Source: Acheta domesticus
Taxonomy: Eukaryota; Arthropoda; Insecta; Orthoptera; Gryllidae
DNA length: 64,000 bases
Direction of reading: 5' to 3'
NCBI GenBank assembly: GCA_031308135.1
Contig: JAHLJT010004567.1
Location: forward strand, 33,484,213-33,548,212
The notes beneath the pieces are model-generated. The model was not told where the DNA came from. It made no database searches and was given only the letters and a program-made list of their open reading frames with translations. This document shows positions 46,801-58,394 of this stretch, one piece after another. Each line of letters opens with the position of its first letter. The first letter of the stretch is position 1. Both the position numbers and the translations under genes were made by a program.

Positions 46801-48006
46801 CTTCATAGCACGCATGCCCTCAACACAATCCATACCCTCAGCAGGCTCCCTGTTGCGTCAGCCGCGGAGACTGAGACATTTTGCGGAAGCAACAAATATC
46901 GCTTGTCCCCGACGAGGATCCATCTCGAGCCCTTACGCATTGCAATCGAGCAAAGGAGCCATGAACAACCCAAAGGATTACTTTATTTTTTATTTTTAGC
47001 CATAATTGTCTGTAAAGGGCAGTTGGCTACCTAATACAGTATAATTAACCTCTACGAGGGTTGCCTTGCAGTTGGGTATACCATTCTTATTCTTGTGCAT
47101 GTGTTTCTGTTTTTGTTTTAGAATTGCAATTTCATCAATACAATTTCAAAATTCAATCTTATGTTATGTAGAGTTATTATTTTAAATTAATGTTTCAATT
47201 TCTTATGGATAAGAATTCGTACTTATTTATACAGTTTTAGAGCTGATTATTTCGTATAAATTTGAATCCAAATATAAATTGGGTGATGAGTAAAAGGAAT
47301 ATCAACGGTATATAAACACCGTCTACTCATCTGAAAGGTAAATTCTGAAACGGAAGACACTTATGTCAACTTGTTATTAATACATTTCACTTTCACAGCT
47401 CCTTCATGTCAAAGATGAGAATGAAATAATTATAGGTGTTGTCATTGCCAACAATACCAACACAATTCATCACATAACCAATATAAAGATGCGAATGGAT
47501 TATTTAAAGTACTTAGTAAATAAAACATCGGAGTGCTATCGAGAAGACTCTACATGTAGTACTATAATCGTATAGTTCAGATTACATTTAGTTTGTGTGC
47601 CGTATCGAACTATATTTGTGTACCGTTTGAGTACAATTTGACGTTGCCACACAGTGCACGAATTGCAGTCGCGCGCCAATTGTCTCGACATCGTATGCGG
47701 CGGCGTCGGGAAGCTGCGTTTAAAAGTGCAGGGGGCAGGGCAGAGAAGGGGAAGAAGGGGCGGGTGCGCGACATAAGACGAGCTAATTAAGCCCACAACC
47801 GCTCAAGTATTCCTCCTCCCCCCTCCTCGGGCTCTTCAACGCCCCCTCTATTCACCGCGCGCGGCGCAGCGCAGCGCGCCTGTTGACTCACGTAGCGCGG
47901 GCAATAAGTGAATCGCCAAGTTCCCGCGCGGGGGCTGAAACAAAGAAGGCGCGCCAAGCGAGGGGGGGAGAGGGGTTCAGTGGCTGCGCCTGGGGCGCGA
48001 GGGGCG
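46801..48006. other. AT-rich then CpG-rich, nothing recognised
   Basis: AT-rich to 47640, then increasingly GC-rich with GGGGA and CGCGCG words. No exon was supported. Confidence 0.45.
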
Positions 48007-48371
48007 AACGAGGCGACGGGGGCGGCCGGAGACGGCGGGGGCGGGGGGTGGAGAGGTGATGGGTGATGTGGAGTGTGGAAGAAGGGAAGAGGGCGGACGC
48101 GTCGGGGGTGAACGACCGCACGTCGTCACACGGGGTTTTCCCCAATCAGATCTCTCCCAACACCACGGCAACGCTGCGGGCGAGGAAACGAGGCGACGGG
48201 GGCGGCCGGAGACGACGGTGGTGGGGGTGGGTGGGGTGGAGAGGTGATGGGCAATGTGGAGTGTGGTAGAAGGAAGAGGGTGGACGCGTCAGGGATGAAC
48301 AACCGCCGACCTGCAGGCACTCACACAGGGTTTTCCCCAATCGAGCCTCTCCCAACACCGTGGCAATGCCC
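48007..48371. repeat. 180-bp tandem duplication including a SINE end
   Basis: AACGAGGCGACGGGGGCGGC starts both copies (48007 and 48187). Each continues through GGAGAGGTGATGGG and AGTGTGG to GGGTTTTCCCCAATC, which is part of the minus-strand SINE. The duplication therefore took a G-rich tract together with the end of the SINE. Confidence 0.85.
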
Positions 48372-48699
48372 CAGCCGGGACACGCTCTACACTCCTGACT
48401 GGTCTCCCGACATGTATGGTAGTGTAGTGCATGTGTGTGAGAATAAGGAAAGAAACAGGAAGGAAAGATCGCGCGTGGTCCATGGCCGGGTTGTTAGGGT
48501 TTTGCTCCGACCTGATGTTGATCGGAGAAACCCTGGGAACCTACCGCTCAGAGCAGCCGTCCTCTAGAATTCTCCTATGTACAGCGGCTGAATTCAACCT
48601 ACCCATATAGCTAGTGTGGAAAATCCTGTCCCTAGGACTTCCTGATCAAGGACATTTCACTAATAGCAATTGATGCCCTGAGCCACCTATGCTGGTGGG
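48329..48699 (-). mobile_element. SINE (main family), nearly complete body and head
   Basis: In reverse orientation: GGGTTTTCCCCAATCGAGCC, GTGTAGTGCATGTGTGTG, GATCGCGCGTGGTCCATGG, ACCGCTCAGAGCAGCCG and a head ending TGAGCCACCTATGCTGGTGG, whose inverse is the A-box-like GGTGGCTCA. The ATCA tail lies beyond the duplication junction or is lost. Confidence 0.83.
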
Positions 48700-49089
48700 A
48701 GAGCTCTTGCATGGGCGTGCGTACAGTGGAGGCCAGCTCTCCTTGAAAATATCTAAAAGAGCCTGGTAGCTGTATGAAATAAAACATTTTATCTCCGTAA
48801 ATGCTATCAATTCCGGATTCTTCCTTTTTTACGCAGAAAATGAGAGGGACTGATACAGGACCTCCGAGAAAGAAGCTCTTCAAACGATCTGAGACCCATG
48901 GTAAATGGATGTCAGGAGGTTTGAAGACCTACCCCTAAACATAAAACCACTCTATTTATTAATTTTTTCATTTAAGTTGTACTTTCATTCTCCTTGTAGT
49001 ATCTTCATTTACTACTGTAATGGGACGGTCGCACACGTACTAATTTCGGCGTGTGCGAGATGAATATTTTATATAACAGGGAGTCCGGG
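48700..49089. other. No gene seen
   Basis: AT-rich sequence with a small imperfect inverted pair (CGCACACGTAC and CGTGTGCGAG near 49031-49058). Confidence 0.4.
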
Positions 49090-50105
49090 AAAACTTAGCT
49101 GGCTGAAAATGTGCGTTTCTCCGCTACCTGAGTGCGCGAAGGGTCGCCGCCGGCCGCCGATGGGAGCGCCTCCCTTTGTTCAATACCGTTTGCCACACCT
49201 CTGGTATTTCCGAGCGCTGCGTCAGAGCACACCCCGCGTCTTCTCGGAAATCGTGGTGACGTGAACGCCCACTCGAAATCGGGTTCCAACCGTCGATGGA
49301 CCCATGGCAATTGGACGGCGCGCATCACGCGGTTTAGCTGCGCCAATAGTCGAACACTAGGCGGGGGTGAGACATGTGATCTCGCGAGCAAGGGAGGTTG
49401 CTGCGAACGCGAGACTCGGCCATTCCGAGACGAACGACGACCGCGAGTGTTACCTTCCGATGTAAGCGACGACCGAGGTGTTGGGTCCGATGGTAACGAC
49501 CGCCGCGAGACGCTAGATCGCCGCCGGCAACGCATCGTCGCCACCTCACCGCCCGCTCAGGTGCCGCCGAAGGGAGAGGCGGAACGCCGTGTGAGTGCCG
49601 ACACTCGAATGAACGAAGAAGCGTTCGGACGCGGCCTGAGGGCCGGCCGCCGCTAAAAGACGCTTTGGTGTGGCGATTCCTGGCCGCCGCCGCCGCGTTA
49701 GCACGCCTGCCGCGCGCGCCTGCCCGCGCACAGCCCAAGCCGCCGCCGCCGCAGTCAATGCCTGCCGCGCGCGCCCGCCCGCGCGCAGCCCTGCGCCGCG
49801 CCGCAGCCAGCGCTGCCGCGCGCCGGGCCGCTGCCACGCCGACGTCGCCGCCGCGTTAGCCCGCGTGCCGCGCGCGCCTGCCCGCGCACAGCCCCAAGCC
49901 GCCGCCGCAGTCAACGCCTGCCGCGCGCGCCCGCCCGCGCGCAGCCCTGCGCCTGCCGCGCACGCCTGCTCGCGTGCCGCTACACCGCCGCCGCGGCCAC
50001 CAGCTGCCCGACCGGTCCAGGAAACGGGGGGAAGCGCCGCTGCCCTGCCGCCCGACACCCGGGCCGATGCCGACGCCCGGAGGGGCGGAGCGCCCGTGCG
50101 ATGAC
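49090..50105. other. CpG-dense block with a 158-bp internal duplication
   Basis: One kilobase very rich in CpG. The first half (49090-49660) is less repetitive and open in frames on both strands (up to 174 codons plus, 149 minus). The second half contains a tandem duplication with a 158-bp period (CGTTAGC at 49696 and 49854, with GCGCGCCTGCCCGCGCACAG in both). It could be a promoter-associated CpG island, a 5' region of a retroelement, or an LTR. No protein similarity was recognised, so no gene is called. Confidence 0.5.
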
Positions 50106-50411
50106 CCGGAAGGGTTGGACTGTTAAGTTAAGCTAGTTATAAGTTAGGTTAAGATAGTATTAAGAACTGTAGGGGGCTTCACCCGATTATTTTTTGCTTT
50201 GAATTAAACTCAGAAATCATGAAAGAGCGTTTTACTGTGTAGTGCATGAATATGCCCAGTCACGCATGCGTCCTAAATAGGTTCCAGCCGGACACATGAG
50301 GCAACCTGCAGCAGACGGGAATCCACAGGTGAGTCGGGTCACGCCCTGAGAGAGGTTAACACCGCCGACACCGATGAGTGGTCGTGTGTACGGGGAGGGG
50401 GTGTTACACTA
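50106..50411. other. No gene seen
   Basis: A TTAAG/TTAGG-rich AT stretch, then moderate GC. Nothing was recognised. Confidence 0.4.
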
Positions 50412-50530
50412 CAAACCGCCATCTCCCCGAAAAGTAACGGCCATCTCCCCCACAATAAAGAGCATGCACTACACTTACGGAACCAATGACCTTAATCACT
50501 AATCGGAATCACTAATCAATCAATAACTAC
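50412..50530 (+). mobile_element. SINE 3' end fragment
   Basis: Contains CCGCCATCTCCC, GCATGCACTACACTTACGG, AATGACCTTAATCAC and the tail GGAATCACTAATCAATCAAT. It is the 5'-truncated tail of the main SINE family in plus orientation. Confidence 0.78.
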
Positions 50531-50974
50531 TAAATCATGTCATTTGTAAATAAAGTTTAATGTAAAAGAAGACCCACAAGGGTCCGTAATTGTAGTTCCC
50601 CCCTTTTGTTTTAGGCTGTGCAGGCCTATGTTTGTTGGGGATTATGGAGGCAGTGGTCTATGGTGGAGGTAGTGAGGATGGACGTGACAGGGAGAGGGGG
50701 CAGAGGCGACAACGGGAACGGCGGCGGCGTCGGTCGTACAGGCGGCTGTTGAAGGTGGGGTTGGGTGGGGAATGGAAACGCTTTGACGGTCGGGTCGTGC
50801 AGGAAGTGCGAGGCAGTGGTGAGTTTCGGAAGCTACGGCTCAGGGAGGGAATGTGTGAAAGAGTATAGATTCACAGAGCCTCGAATACTAAGGACATTAG
50901 ATCCGTATGTGTACTGCATGTTATAACCTGGAGTTGGAACTTGAGATGTGGTGTCGTCCTACAAGTCTGTTTCC
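50531..50974. other. No gene seen
   Basis: G-rich 50630-50850 with a 78-codon Arg/Gly-rich open frame that has no recognisable motif. Confidence 0.4.
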
Positions 50975-51483
50975 GGGATTTACCTCCAGATATCTCCCCT
51001 AGCGGGATATCGCCCCAGCGGGAACAAGTTCACAGCTTCCAACTGGTCTCCAGTCATGTGTTGTAGTGTAGTGCACGTAAATGTAAATGTGTGTTTGAGT
51101 ATATGTGCAAATGTAAGAGAGGAACAAAAATGAATAAGGAAGCAATGAATAAGACCATGCAAGGGTGCAAGGGATGCAAGGGATGCAAGGGCTTAGGAAT
51201 ACGCGAGGTAGTAATGCTATATTGCGATTGAAATGAAATAGAAAATATTTATTTTGAAAATTTTTAATACCAAGTTTGAATACATTACTTCTTGGTATGC
51301 GTTATATTGTGCAGCATTTGAAAAAAAATTCTGTTTCTGTATTTGTGCTTTAATTCCCGAAGGAACTTTGGACAAGGAAGAGGAAGGAAATATCGCGTGC
51401 GGTCCGTGGCCGTGACCGTGGAACCTAGGACCTCCCGGTCAGACTGCAGTAACATCAGTTGATACACTGAGCCATCTCCCCCG
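50975..51483 (-). mobile_element. SINE in two pieces
   Basis: The 3'-side body at 50975-51140 (GGGATATCGCCCCAGCGGG, TGTAGTGCACGTAAATG) and the 5' head at 51363-51483 (CGCGTGCGGTCCGTGGCC, CCTAGGACCTCCCGGTCAGA, TGAGCCATCTCCCCCGG) are in consistent orientation. They are separated by about 220 bp of AT-rich sequence with a GGGATGCAA short repeat at the junction. This is either an insertion into one SINE or two overlapping fragments. Confidence 0.7.
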
Positions 51484-51547
51484 GTGGAAGGTGTTGAATT
51501 TAGGTGGGGGAGCGAGGGCGTAAAGGTCGGGCGTTTGTGGGAGGAAT

Positions 51548-52035
51548 AGGCGAATGCGACTGACCCGAAGGGCACAAGGGTATACACAGACGTGGGGGGC
51601 TGGCGGGTGGAGAACCCACATGGAGACCGCCGGTGGACAGGCGGACGAAAAGGGCGTGCGGAAATGGAGGGGGGAAGCGGTGAGGTGAAGAACGAAGGGC
51701 AGGGTGGGTGGCCAAGATACGTCTGGCCTGAATCGAGGGCAAGGGCATACCTAGAGGTTGGCGGCTGGTGGGTGGAGAACCCACGTGGAGGCCGCCGGCG
51801 GACGGGCGGACGAAAAGGGCGTGCGGAGGGGGCGTGAGGAAGGAGGCAGGGTGAAGGGCGGAGGGCAGAGCGGGTGGCCAAGATGCGTCTGGCCTGAACG
51901 ACACGAGCGCACGGGCATACGCAGAGGTTGGGGCTGGCGGGTGGAGAACCCACGTGGAGGCCGCCGGCGGACGGGCGGACAAAAAGGGCGCGCGGTGAGG
52001 GCGTGTGGGAAGAGGCAGAGTGGAGGGTGGCGGGT
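51548..52035. repeat. 165-169-bp tandem array, 3 units
   Basis: GTGGAGAACCCAC(A/G)TGGAG occurs at 51607, 51772 and 51941, followed each time by CGGACGAAAAGGGCG-like sequence. The sites contain the short palindrome GTGG...CCAC. Frames on the minus strand remain open across the units, giving repeated Pro-rich translations. Confidence 0.88.
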
Positions 52036-52885
52036 GGAGGGATGGGCGAAGCGGCGGGGTGAAGGGTGGGTGGCCTTGGGCGGGGCGGGGCGTGCGAGAG
52101 GTGCGCGCCGCAATTAACCCGCCAAGGACGCGCTTTCATCGCGTATGCTCCGCTCTTTGCTCGGCGCGGAGCATCGCGAAACAGCCGGCGTCGCGCAGAG
52201 CTTCTAACGAAGGGCTCGAGTGCAGCCTGCAGCCCGCCCTCCGCCCGAGGGCAGAGGGCGCGCGCCGCGGCGGGAGGACAGGGCTGAAGGTAGAGGGACG
52301 CGGAGGCGGTGGGAGTACGGGCACTCGTGCAGAAATGACGAACGCTGCGCTGGTGGCTGGCTACTGCAACCGTTGATGGAGTTATTTTGTTGTTTTCTGT
52401 GAATTATCTAGCTCTTTAACTCTGAAAGGTTGTTTACATCTCTCTTTCATTTTAGGAAACATTTATTTTTGTGAATGGTATTCCGCGTCTGTAATCAAAG
52501 TCATCTCAGTAAGGTTATGTTTTTAGAAATGAATGGCGATTGTACGCCACGTTACAGAGGAAGCTTTGCAGTTATTGCGATATACATTTCTTCACAGAAA
52601 GTTTTAATTACAAAGAAGAACCAAAAATCGTAGAGAATATTTTAATGAATAGGCAGATAAAGAGAAAATGTATGTTTGTTATTTTTATGTTAATTTGTGA
52701 ATAATATTAATGAAAATTACAATGTTAATTTAACTTTAATTGTTAATGTTACTTTGCATTGGAATATTTGTTACCTAAAACGTGCTTCGTATTGAAAGAT
52801 AATTTGCCTTTAATCACATTTATGAGTTCAAATTTATTTTTATTATTTACTATTAATCTCTTAACAGTTATTCATCCGGAAAAGA
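52036..52885. other. GC-rich shoulder then AT-rich, nothing recognised
   Basis: CpG-rich to about 52330 with open frames on both strands and no recognisable protein, then AT-rich. Confidence 0.45.
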
Positions 52886-52889
52886 AAAA

Positions 52890-53115
52890 AAATTGCGCGC
52901 GGTCGTTGCCCTTTGTTAAGATAATGTTCTGGCTTTCGATCGAAGAAACTAAGAGAAACTACCAACCAGAGCGACCTATTACTATTTTTCCCGTCCAGTG
53001 AGTGTCTGAATTCAATATATGGAAAACCCACACTATCCGAACTCGAATCATAGGATCTCCTCCTCAACGTTTTCGTAGACCACACTACGTGGACACTGAG
53101 CTACAGCAGCCGATA
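52890..53115 (-). mobile_element. SINE, 5' half, diverged
   Basis: In reverse orientation: TTGCGCGCGGTCGTTGCC, GATCGAAGAAACTAAG, AACTACCAACCAGAGCG, the B-box region CGAACTCGAATCATAGGATC and a head at ACACTGAGCTACAGCAGCC. No 3' tail. Confidence 0.72.
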
Positions 53116-53149
53116 CGAGAGCGGCAGGACGATGTGATAGGCTTTGTGT

Positions 53150-53216
53150 GGAGGCGGGGACGGGCGCGGGGGCGGGCGCGGGGGCGGGCGCGGGGGCGGG
53201 CGCGGGGGCGGGGGCG
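53150..53216. repeat. 12-bp GGGCGCGGGGGC minisatellite
   Basis: About five near-identical units on the plus strand. Confidence 0.92.
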
Positions 53217-54950
53217 TGTGCAAGGCACAAAGCAAAGAACACACGTCGTGGCGGGGAGGGGTCGCGAGTTCCTTCAAGTTGGCTGCTGTGCCGACGACTA
53301 GTCCGCGCAACTCCTTCCCTCGCAGACAAGTCAAATAAGCGGCGGAGCAGTCCCCTCCATTGATGATGCGCCAGGGAGAGAAACGGCTGTTCCTTAGAGC
53401 TCGTGTTTCGTGTTTCTGTGTCTCCCTGTTACATATATTTTCTTGAATTCTTAATACTGCTACTTATAACGTATAAATGAGCAAATTTTGTTGCTGCAGA
53501 ATGAATAATTAACTTGTGATTAATTAAGTAACGGAAAACTTCTCAAAACAAGTAAAAATAATAAAAGCAATTATTATTGGAATAATGTTAAATGTTTTAT
53601 GAGCTATAAAAAATTTATTGAGTTAAATTTTCAAATATTAAATACTGTCATTCCTCACGCAAAATTTATAAGAACTGTTGTTTTACATTCGTGGTAAAAT
53701 TTATTGGAGATTACCATCTTTTACTTTAAAAAAATACTTAACTTTGAATTGCTGCGCTTAATTGAATTTCAGATTTGCTATACCCTTTAAATAATTATAA
53801 TAACTGAAAGGTAATAGGTATTATTTTGGGTAAGTCTTTCTTTTAACAGTATTTTTAGGTTACGTTATGACCTTGCGTTATTATACAACTATCCTCTCAA
53901 AAAATAATTTATATAAAACTGATTTTAACGAAAAATAAAAAAAATATATAACTGATTTCTTTATTTTAAAAGGACTATTTGACGGAATACTTTCTAAGTG
54001 CCTAACTGCAAGATAGGGAATTACTTCTTTTGTTTGCAACAAGTAGTTTTAAGACTCAAAATGGCAGTACGCAATTTATAGTAAAGGGGAAAACTGATAC
54101 CATTGCAAACTTTGCATCTTAAATTCCGACCAGCTTTTCAATCGTTTATAAAAAAGGCGAAAAAAAGCAAACTAAGGTCCATAAACAGCATTTTTATGGC
54201 AAAATAAGACCTTTTAAAACCTATTACATTTTTGGAGTCACATCTGTTTTTACCTACCACCTCTCCATAGCATGGGAAATAAGTAAAAGCTCGGAATGTT
54301 TATAAAAATAATTAATGAAACCGATCCAGAAATATTTTTCCACGACAAAATGAAAGTAACTATTTTTTTTTGGATAACTGAATCTCAACACTTAGTAATA
54401 TGAAAAAGTTTACCCACTTACAATAAGAGATGATGTAAAGGTTCAGGGTCGTTTGATGTAGATTCCAAAAAAAACTATTTTCTCATTTAAATATATGATT
54501 TACCAAGTACGGAATGTTTGCACGGGCCCCGCTAGTAATTATTCATAATGAAATATTAAGGTTGTCAACGCAAACTAAGTATTGCAACGCTATGTAATAT
54601 ACGATATTACAGAAAAAAATCATAATCAAACAAAAAGAACCAACCTAAATATGAAAGAAAAATGTATCGAGCGGTTATTCCTGTACTTCGAAAAAATTCC
54701 CAGCTGTCTTGAACAGAGTATTGGTTCGCGTACTCTTTGCCTTGCGTACACCAGAGCAATTTTTGCTTTGTGGAGACGGAGGGCTGCAATCGCACCAGCC
54801 CGAGGCAGCGTTAATTAAGCCGCGCCAGGCACTGCGAAGGGGGTGGGGCAGGGGGAGAACGACGTCTGGCGCACCTGGCTTATTGCTCGGCCGGCGCCGT
54901 TGGACGGCGTCCATGCGGAGAGCAATACCCAAGCGCCGGCGGCGGGGGTG
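53217..54950. other. AT-rich; LINE-tail-like words near 54480-54535
   Basis: AT-rich. The end of the segment near 54505-54535 (GTACGGAATGTTTGCACGGG, then CCCCGCTAGTAAT) is of the kind seen at LINE 3' ends, but no second copy here confirms it. No gene was seen. Confidence 0.4.
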
Positions 54951-54954
54951 GCGT

Positions 54955-55278
54955 TGTGAGTGAGGCAGCTGTGATGGAGGAAGTGGCGACGATTGCGGTG
55001 GAAGGGACGACGGTGGCGATGGTGGTAGTGGCGGTGGCGGTGGGGTTTTCGGTGGCAGTGGCGGTGTGGGAGGTGGCGCTGGCGGAGAGGATGGGGGTGG
55101 GGCAGGGATGGAGGTGAGAGAGGCGGTGGCGGTTGAGATGGGGGAGGTAGTGACGGTGGCGGTTATGGTGGTGGTGATGGTGGTGGTGGTGGCGGTGAGG
55201 GAGGTGGCGGTGGCGATGTGGGTGGGGAGGGAGAGGCGGTGGCGGTGGAGATGGGGAGGTAGTGGCAGTGGCGGTGGC

Positions 55279-55322
<44 letters not shown>

Positions 55323-55610
55323 AGGCGGTGGCGGTGGCGGTGGCGCTGGCGGCGGCGGCGGCGGTGTGCGGCGGCGGAGGCGGTGGCGGTGGCGGCTGCG
55401 GTAGCGGCGGCGCTGGCGGTGGCGGTGGCGGCGGCGGCGGTGACGGCGGTGGCGGTTGCAGCTGTGGCAGCGGTGGCGCCGGCGATGGCGGTGGTTGTGG
55501 CGGTAGCGGCGGCGGTGGGGAGTGTTGCGGCAATATCGATACTAGTGGTGGCAGTAACGGTGGTGGTTTTTGCGGCGGCAGTGGTGGCGGCAGTGAGGGC
55601 GTCGGGGCAG
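54955..55610. repeat. GGT/GGC triplet repeat block
   Basis: G-rich degenerate (GGTGGC)n with a denser (GGC)n core at about 55276-55325. Long open frames on both strands (poly-Gly/Val/Ala, poly-Pro/Ala/Thr) are compositional. Confidence 0.9.
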
Positions 55611-55639
55611 GGCATGGCTCCTGTTCGGGGAAACCGCCC

Positions 55640-56404
55640 CGTGTGGTCGCAGGGGGCAATCCAAAGTTCCCGGAATGTGTTGGAGCTATAGAGAGGTGCG
55701 GAGGCGTGGAGTTGTAAGCAATTGAGGCGACTAAGGTTGTGACGGTAGCCCTGGCCTTCTGAATTCGGGGAGGGGGGTATTGAATGGATGTGCGGGTTGC
55801 ATTTTCTACACCAGACGCAGACGTCGGAAACTGTGACTTTGGGAGTTAGGAAATTGAAGTATTGGCAGTGACGGGTGTGGAAAGGGCAAGTGAAATGAGA
55901 TGGAAAATTGAAAACATGAACCAAGACTATTTTAAGGGGAGACGGTATAGGAAATGAAGTTTGAAATGAGTGACCTAAGTTCCCTTTTACGATCAGTAAC
56001 CTTAGAGAAAGCAGTTGCAAACTACTCTGACCAGAGTAATTTATCCACCTCCATGTGAACAATGAACAGATACACATTCTGTGGCAAGCTTGAGGTGAGC
56101 GATTAAGGTTTTTGCGATGGAAACCACTGTTTGTTTCTAGTTGAGAAAATTGGATACTGCATATTGCATTGGACACTCCGACAGTGTATTCTACGTCAGA
56201 GATCAAAAAGGAGGGAAATCGCAACGACGGTATAAGAATTACAAAAACTGAAAGCCATTGGAAAGAGCTCGTACTGCACAAATGTGAACAGAGACTGTAG
56301 TGGGAACGAACCTTGCAATGGAATGGGTTAACTAAGGACGGAACTAATGAACGATGGGATGTATAACGACGGAGGCGCGGGCACGGGAGGAACGGCGGAG
56401 GCAT
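55640..56404 (-). other. Unassigned 250-codon open frame, low support
   Basis: A minus-strand frame starting at an ATG at 56404 stays open through about 255 codons of ordinary-composition sequence before running into the triplet repeat at 55610. That is the longest open stretch in the window outside simple repeats. I recognise no domain; it has scattered cysteines and a high Ser/Phe/His content, and a pyrimidine-biased strand lowers stop frequency. It could be chance, an old element, or an exon of an unrecognised gene. It is recorded so it can be checked and is not asserted as a gene. Confidence 0.2.
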
Positions 56405-57165
56405 CAGCCATGTTAGTATTTAGAGGGTATTAGTGTGTAAATAGAGATCGAAATTGAGGAACGCGAATGTCACGATTACAGGAGATGACTGGATGGTGAG
56501 TTATTTCTTTGTAGACACTGGAAGTAATAAACATGCCCTGCAAGTTGTCATGCTGGCGTAAGATGTTCTTTGGAGAAGTTGATTGCGTGCAATAATTAGA
56601 AGGGAAGGGACATTGTATCGGTCCTTCAGAGAGGGTAAAACGCTTAAAGTGTTAAGAGTTGGAGACGTTTCTGTATCAGAGGCCACGCTGCGGTCGTTGA
56701 AACATGGAGGTTCAGGGTGACATCACAAGTGATGATGTTGGCACAAAACGAAGGACTGGTGACTGTAATGATAATTCCTGTATTCGTATCATCTTGGCTC
56801 TTTTGATGCTTCAAGAAACTTCTTCTTAGGCGGTTATTTCATTTAGTCTCTACATCCTTCGTTGCCTTTGGTCTCTTCCTCTCGCTGGATGGAACTGGTT
56901 TTCTCCCCAGACGCGGCCAAGACGGCAGTTGTCATGGTTCTCCCACTGGAACACCGAAGAGGCCACGGGTCCGTATTTTTGGTATGAAGGTACAATGCGA
57001 CTATTTTATTAGTGTGACGCGATCGTGGAATATTCTGCTCGGCCGACGGGCCCTCCCTCGCGGCCGATGCACTAAACTCCACTGGGAACGCTGCGTTTCT
57101 AGATCTCGCCCTGCAAAAGGAATGCTTTCCAGCCTTCGTGAAAAGTCTGTTTGTAATAGCTCGCT
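56405..57165. other. No gene seen
   Basis: Mixed composition; a 110-codon minus-strand frame (56843-57175) has no recognised motif. Confidence 0.4.
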
Positions 57166-57167
57166 CA

Positions 57168-57571
57168 AAGTTCACTCACAAACAGCAAGTGTTTGTGTAT
57201 GAGATACTTAAAATGTATCAAACCGTTATGTGCATCGTATCTTGGAGCCTTTCTTCCCAATGTTGACAAGTGAGCGTATTAATGGTAATTTTTAATAGGA
57301 TTCTCCAACCGCACACACAGTTTCTTTAAGGGTTTACATGCCGTTTATGGGTACAGAATTATCACACGTAGTTTGTGGCCTGCACGCTCTCCTGACCTGA
57401 CTCCTATTTATTCCTTTGGGTATTCCTGAAAGGTCGCATGGATGGGAAAATCTCCCCACGGAAGAAGATTTAAGGCACAATATACAGGAACAGATCTCTG
57501 CAATACCACAGGACATCCTTTACCAAGTGAACCAGACTTATTTACATGTAAAGAATGTACCAGAGACATAG
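57168..57571 (+). pseudogene. Mariner-like transposase relic
   Basis: Fragments of a mariner/Tc1-type transposase occur in order but in shifting frames. At 57168-57212 a frame reads KFTHKQQVFVYEILK, like the start of the N-terminal DNA-binding region. At 57288 on comes DSPTAHT, matching the second catalytic-Asp region (QDGAxxHT). Then follow YRIITRSLWPARSPDLTP (57351-57404) and, after a frameshift, LWVFLKGRMDG. Last is EEDLRHNIQEQISAIPQDIL with a stop at 57569-57571. The Asp expected after SPDLTPI is replaced by Tyr, and there are at least two frameshifts and in-frame stops, so it is dead. About 200 residues between the N-terminal piece and the second Asp are missing, as in an internally deleted copy. 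An intact family member would be a cut-and-paste DDD transposase of about 340-350 residues. Terminal inverted repeats were not found. Confidence 0.75.
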
Positions 57572-57574
57572 TGG

Positions 57575-58040
57575 GCTGTGCCAGCATCTACTATAACGTG
57601 AGTACAATTTAAACTTTCCGGTAGCGAAAAGCCACCTACCTTCTTCGGCGATTCTATTGACCGCCCTATATCGATTTCCCGAGCTTCAGAGGCCTCGTTC
57701 GCCGAGGCAAAATCCACGCGCGACAGGCACTTTGTATAAAATGGTTGCACGTACTAATCCGTACTAGTGCAGACCTTGTGCTCCTAAATGCCAGCCGGTA
57801 ATTGGCTGCTATGAGGGACCACGACCGCGTCTGTGTTCCACGCAGTGCTTGGCTTTGCTGTACTACCGCTCGGAATGGTATCTACGGTCTCCAGAAGCAC
57901 ACTGCTAGTGTGAGTACAGGTACTGAGATGTAACCCACCTATATGTAACCTGTAACTGGTCTAGGCTTCTACGCTACCTAGGTAGCCCACGAATAACGAA
58001 AAATATTGAATATGTGGCACACCCCGGAGAGTGGCAAATA
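57575..58040. other. No gene seen
   Basis: Moderate-GC sequence after the transposase relic. Nothing was recognised. Confidence 0.4.
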
Positions 58041-58042
58041 TT

Positions 58043-58297
58043 GCCGGATCCAGGGCGGAGGGGGGAGCATGGGGGCCATGACCTACTCAAAAGACATGGA
58101 GTTTTCGTTCACCTTCCATTATATGGTGAAATTGATTTAAATATTTATGTTCGAATTATGTAATTATTTAAATAATATTATATAGTATCATATCTACAGT
58201 ACATAAATAATATAAAATATAATAAAATATATGTTTATTATTTAACTAAAACAATTCAATGACCCCTCCCATAATGATCGGCTGGATCCTCCCCTGG
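58043..58297. mobile_element. Possible MITE
   Basis: GGATCCAG (58046-58053) with GGAGGGG nearby is mirrored by CCCCTCCC (58263-58270) and CTGGATCC (58282-58289), around an AT-rich core. Ends of this style occur in some hAT elements, but the target-site duplication is unclear. Confidence 0.3.
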
Positions 58298-58394
58298 TGG
58301 CAAGCTCATGAAACCACAACATGTAGGCGAAAAACTACACTCAGGTGAGATCCGAATTCACAGCCCTCGCCGAAACCTGAGTTTCCGCCGGTAG

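Noticed and set aside
49132..50104. Two consecutive plus-strand frames (174 and 144 codons) in the CpG block
   Set aside because: The opposite strand is equally open and the second frame lies in a tandem duplication; no family was recognised.
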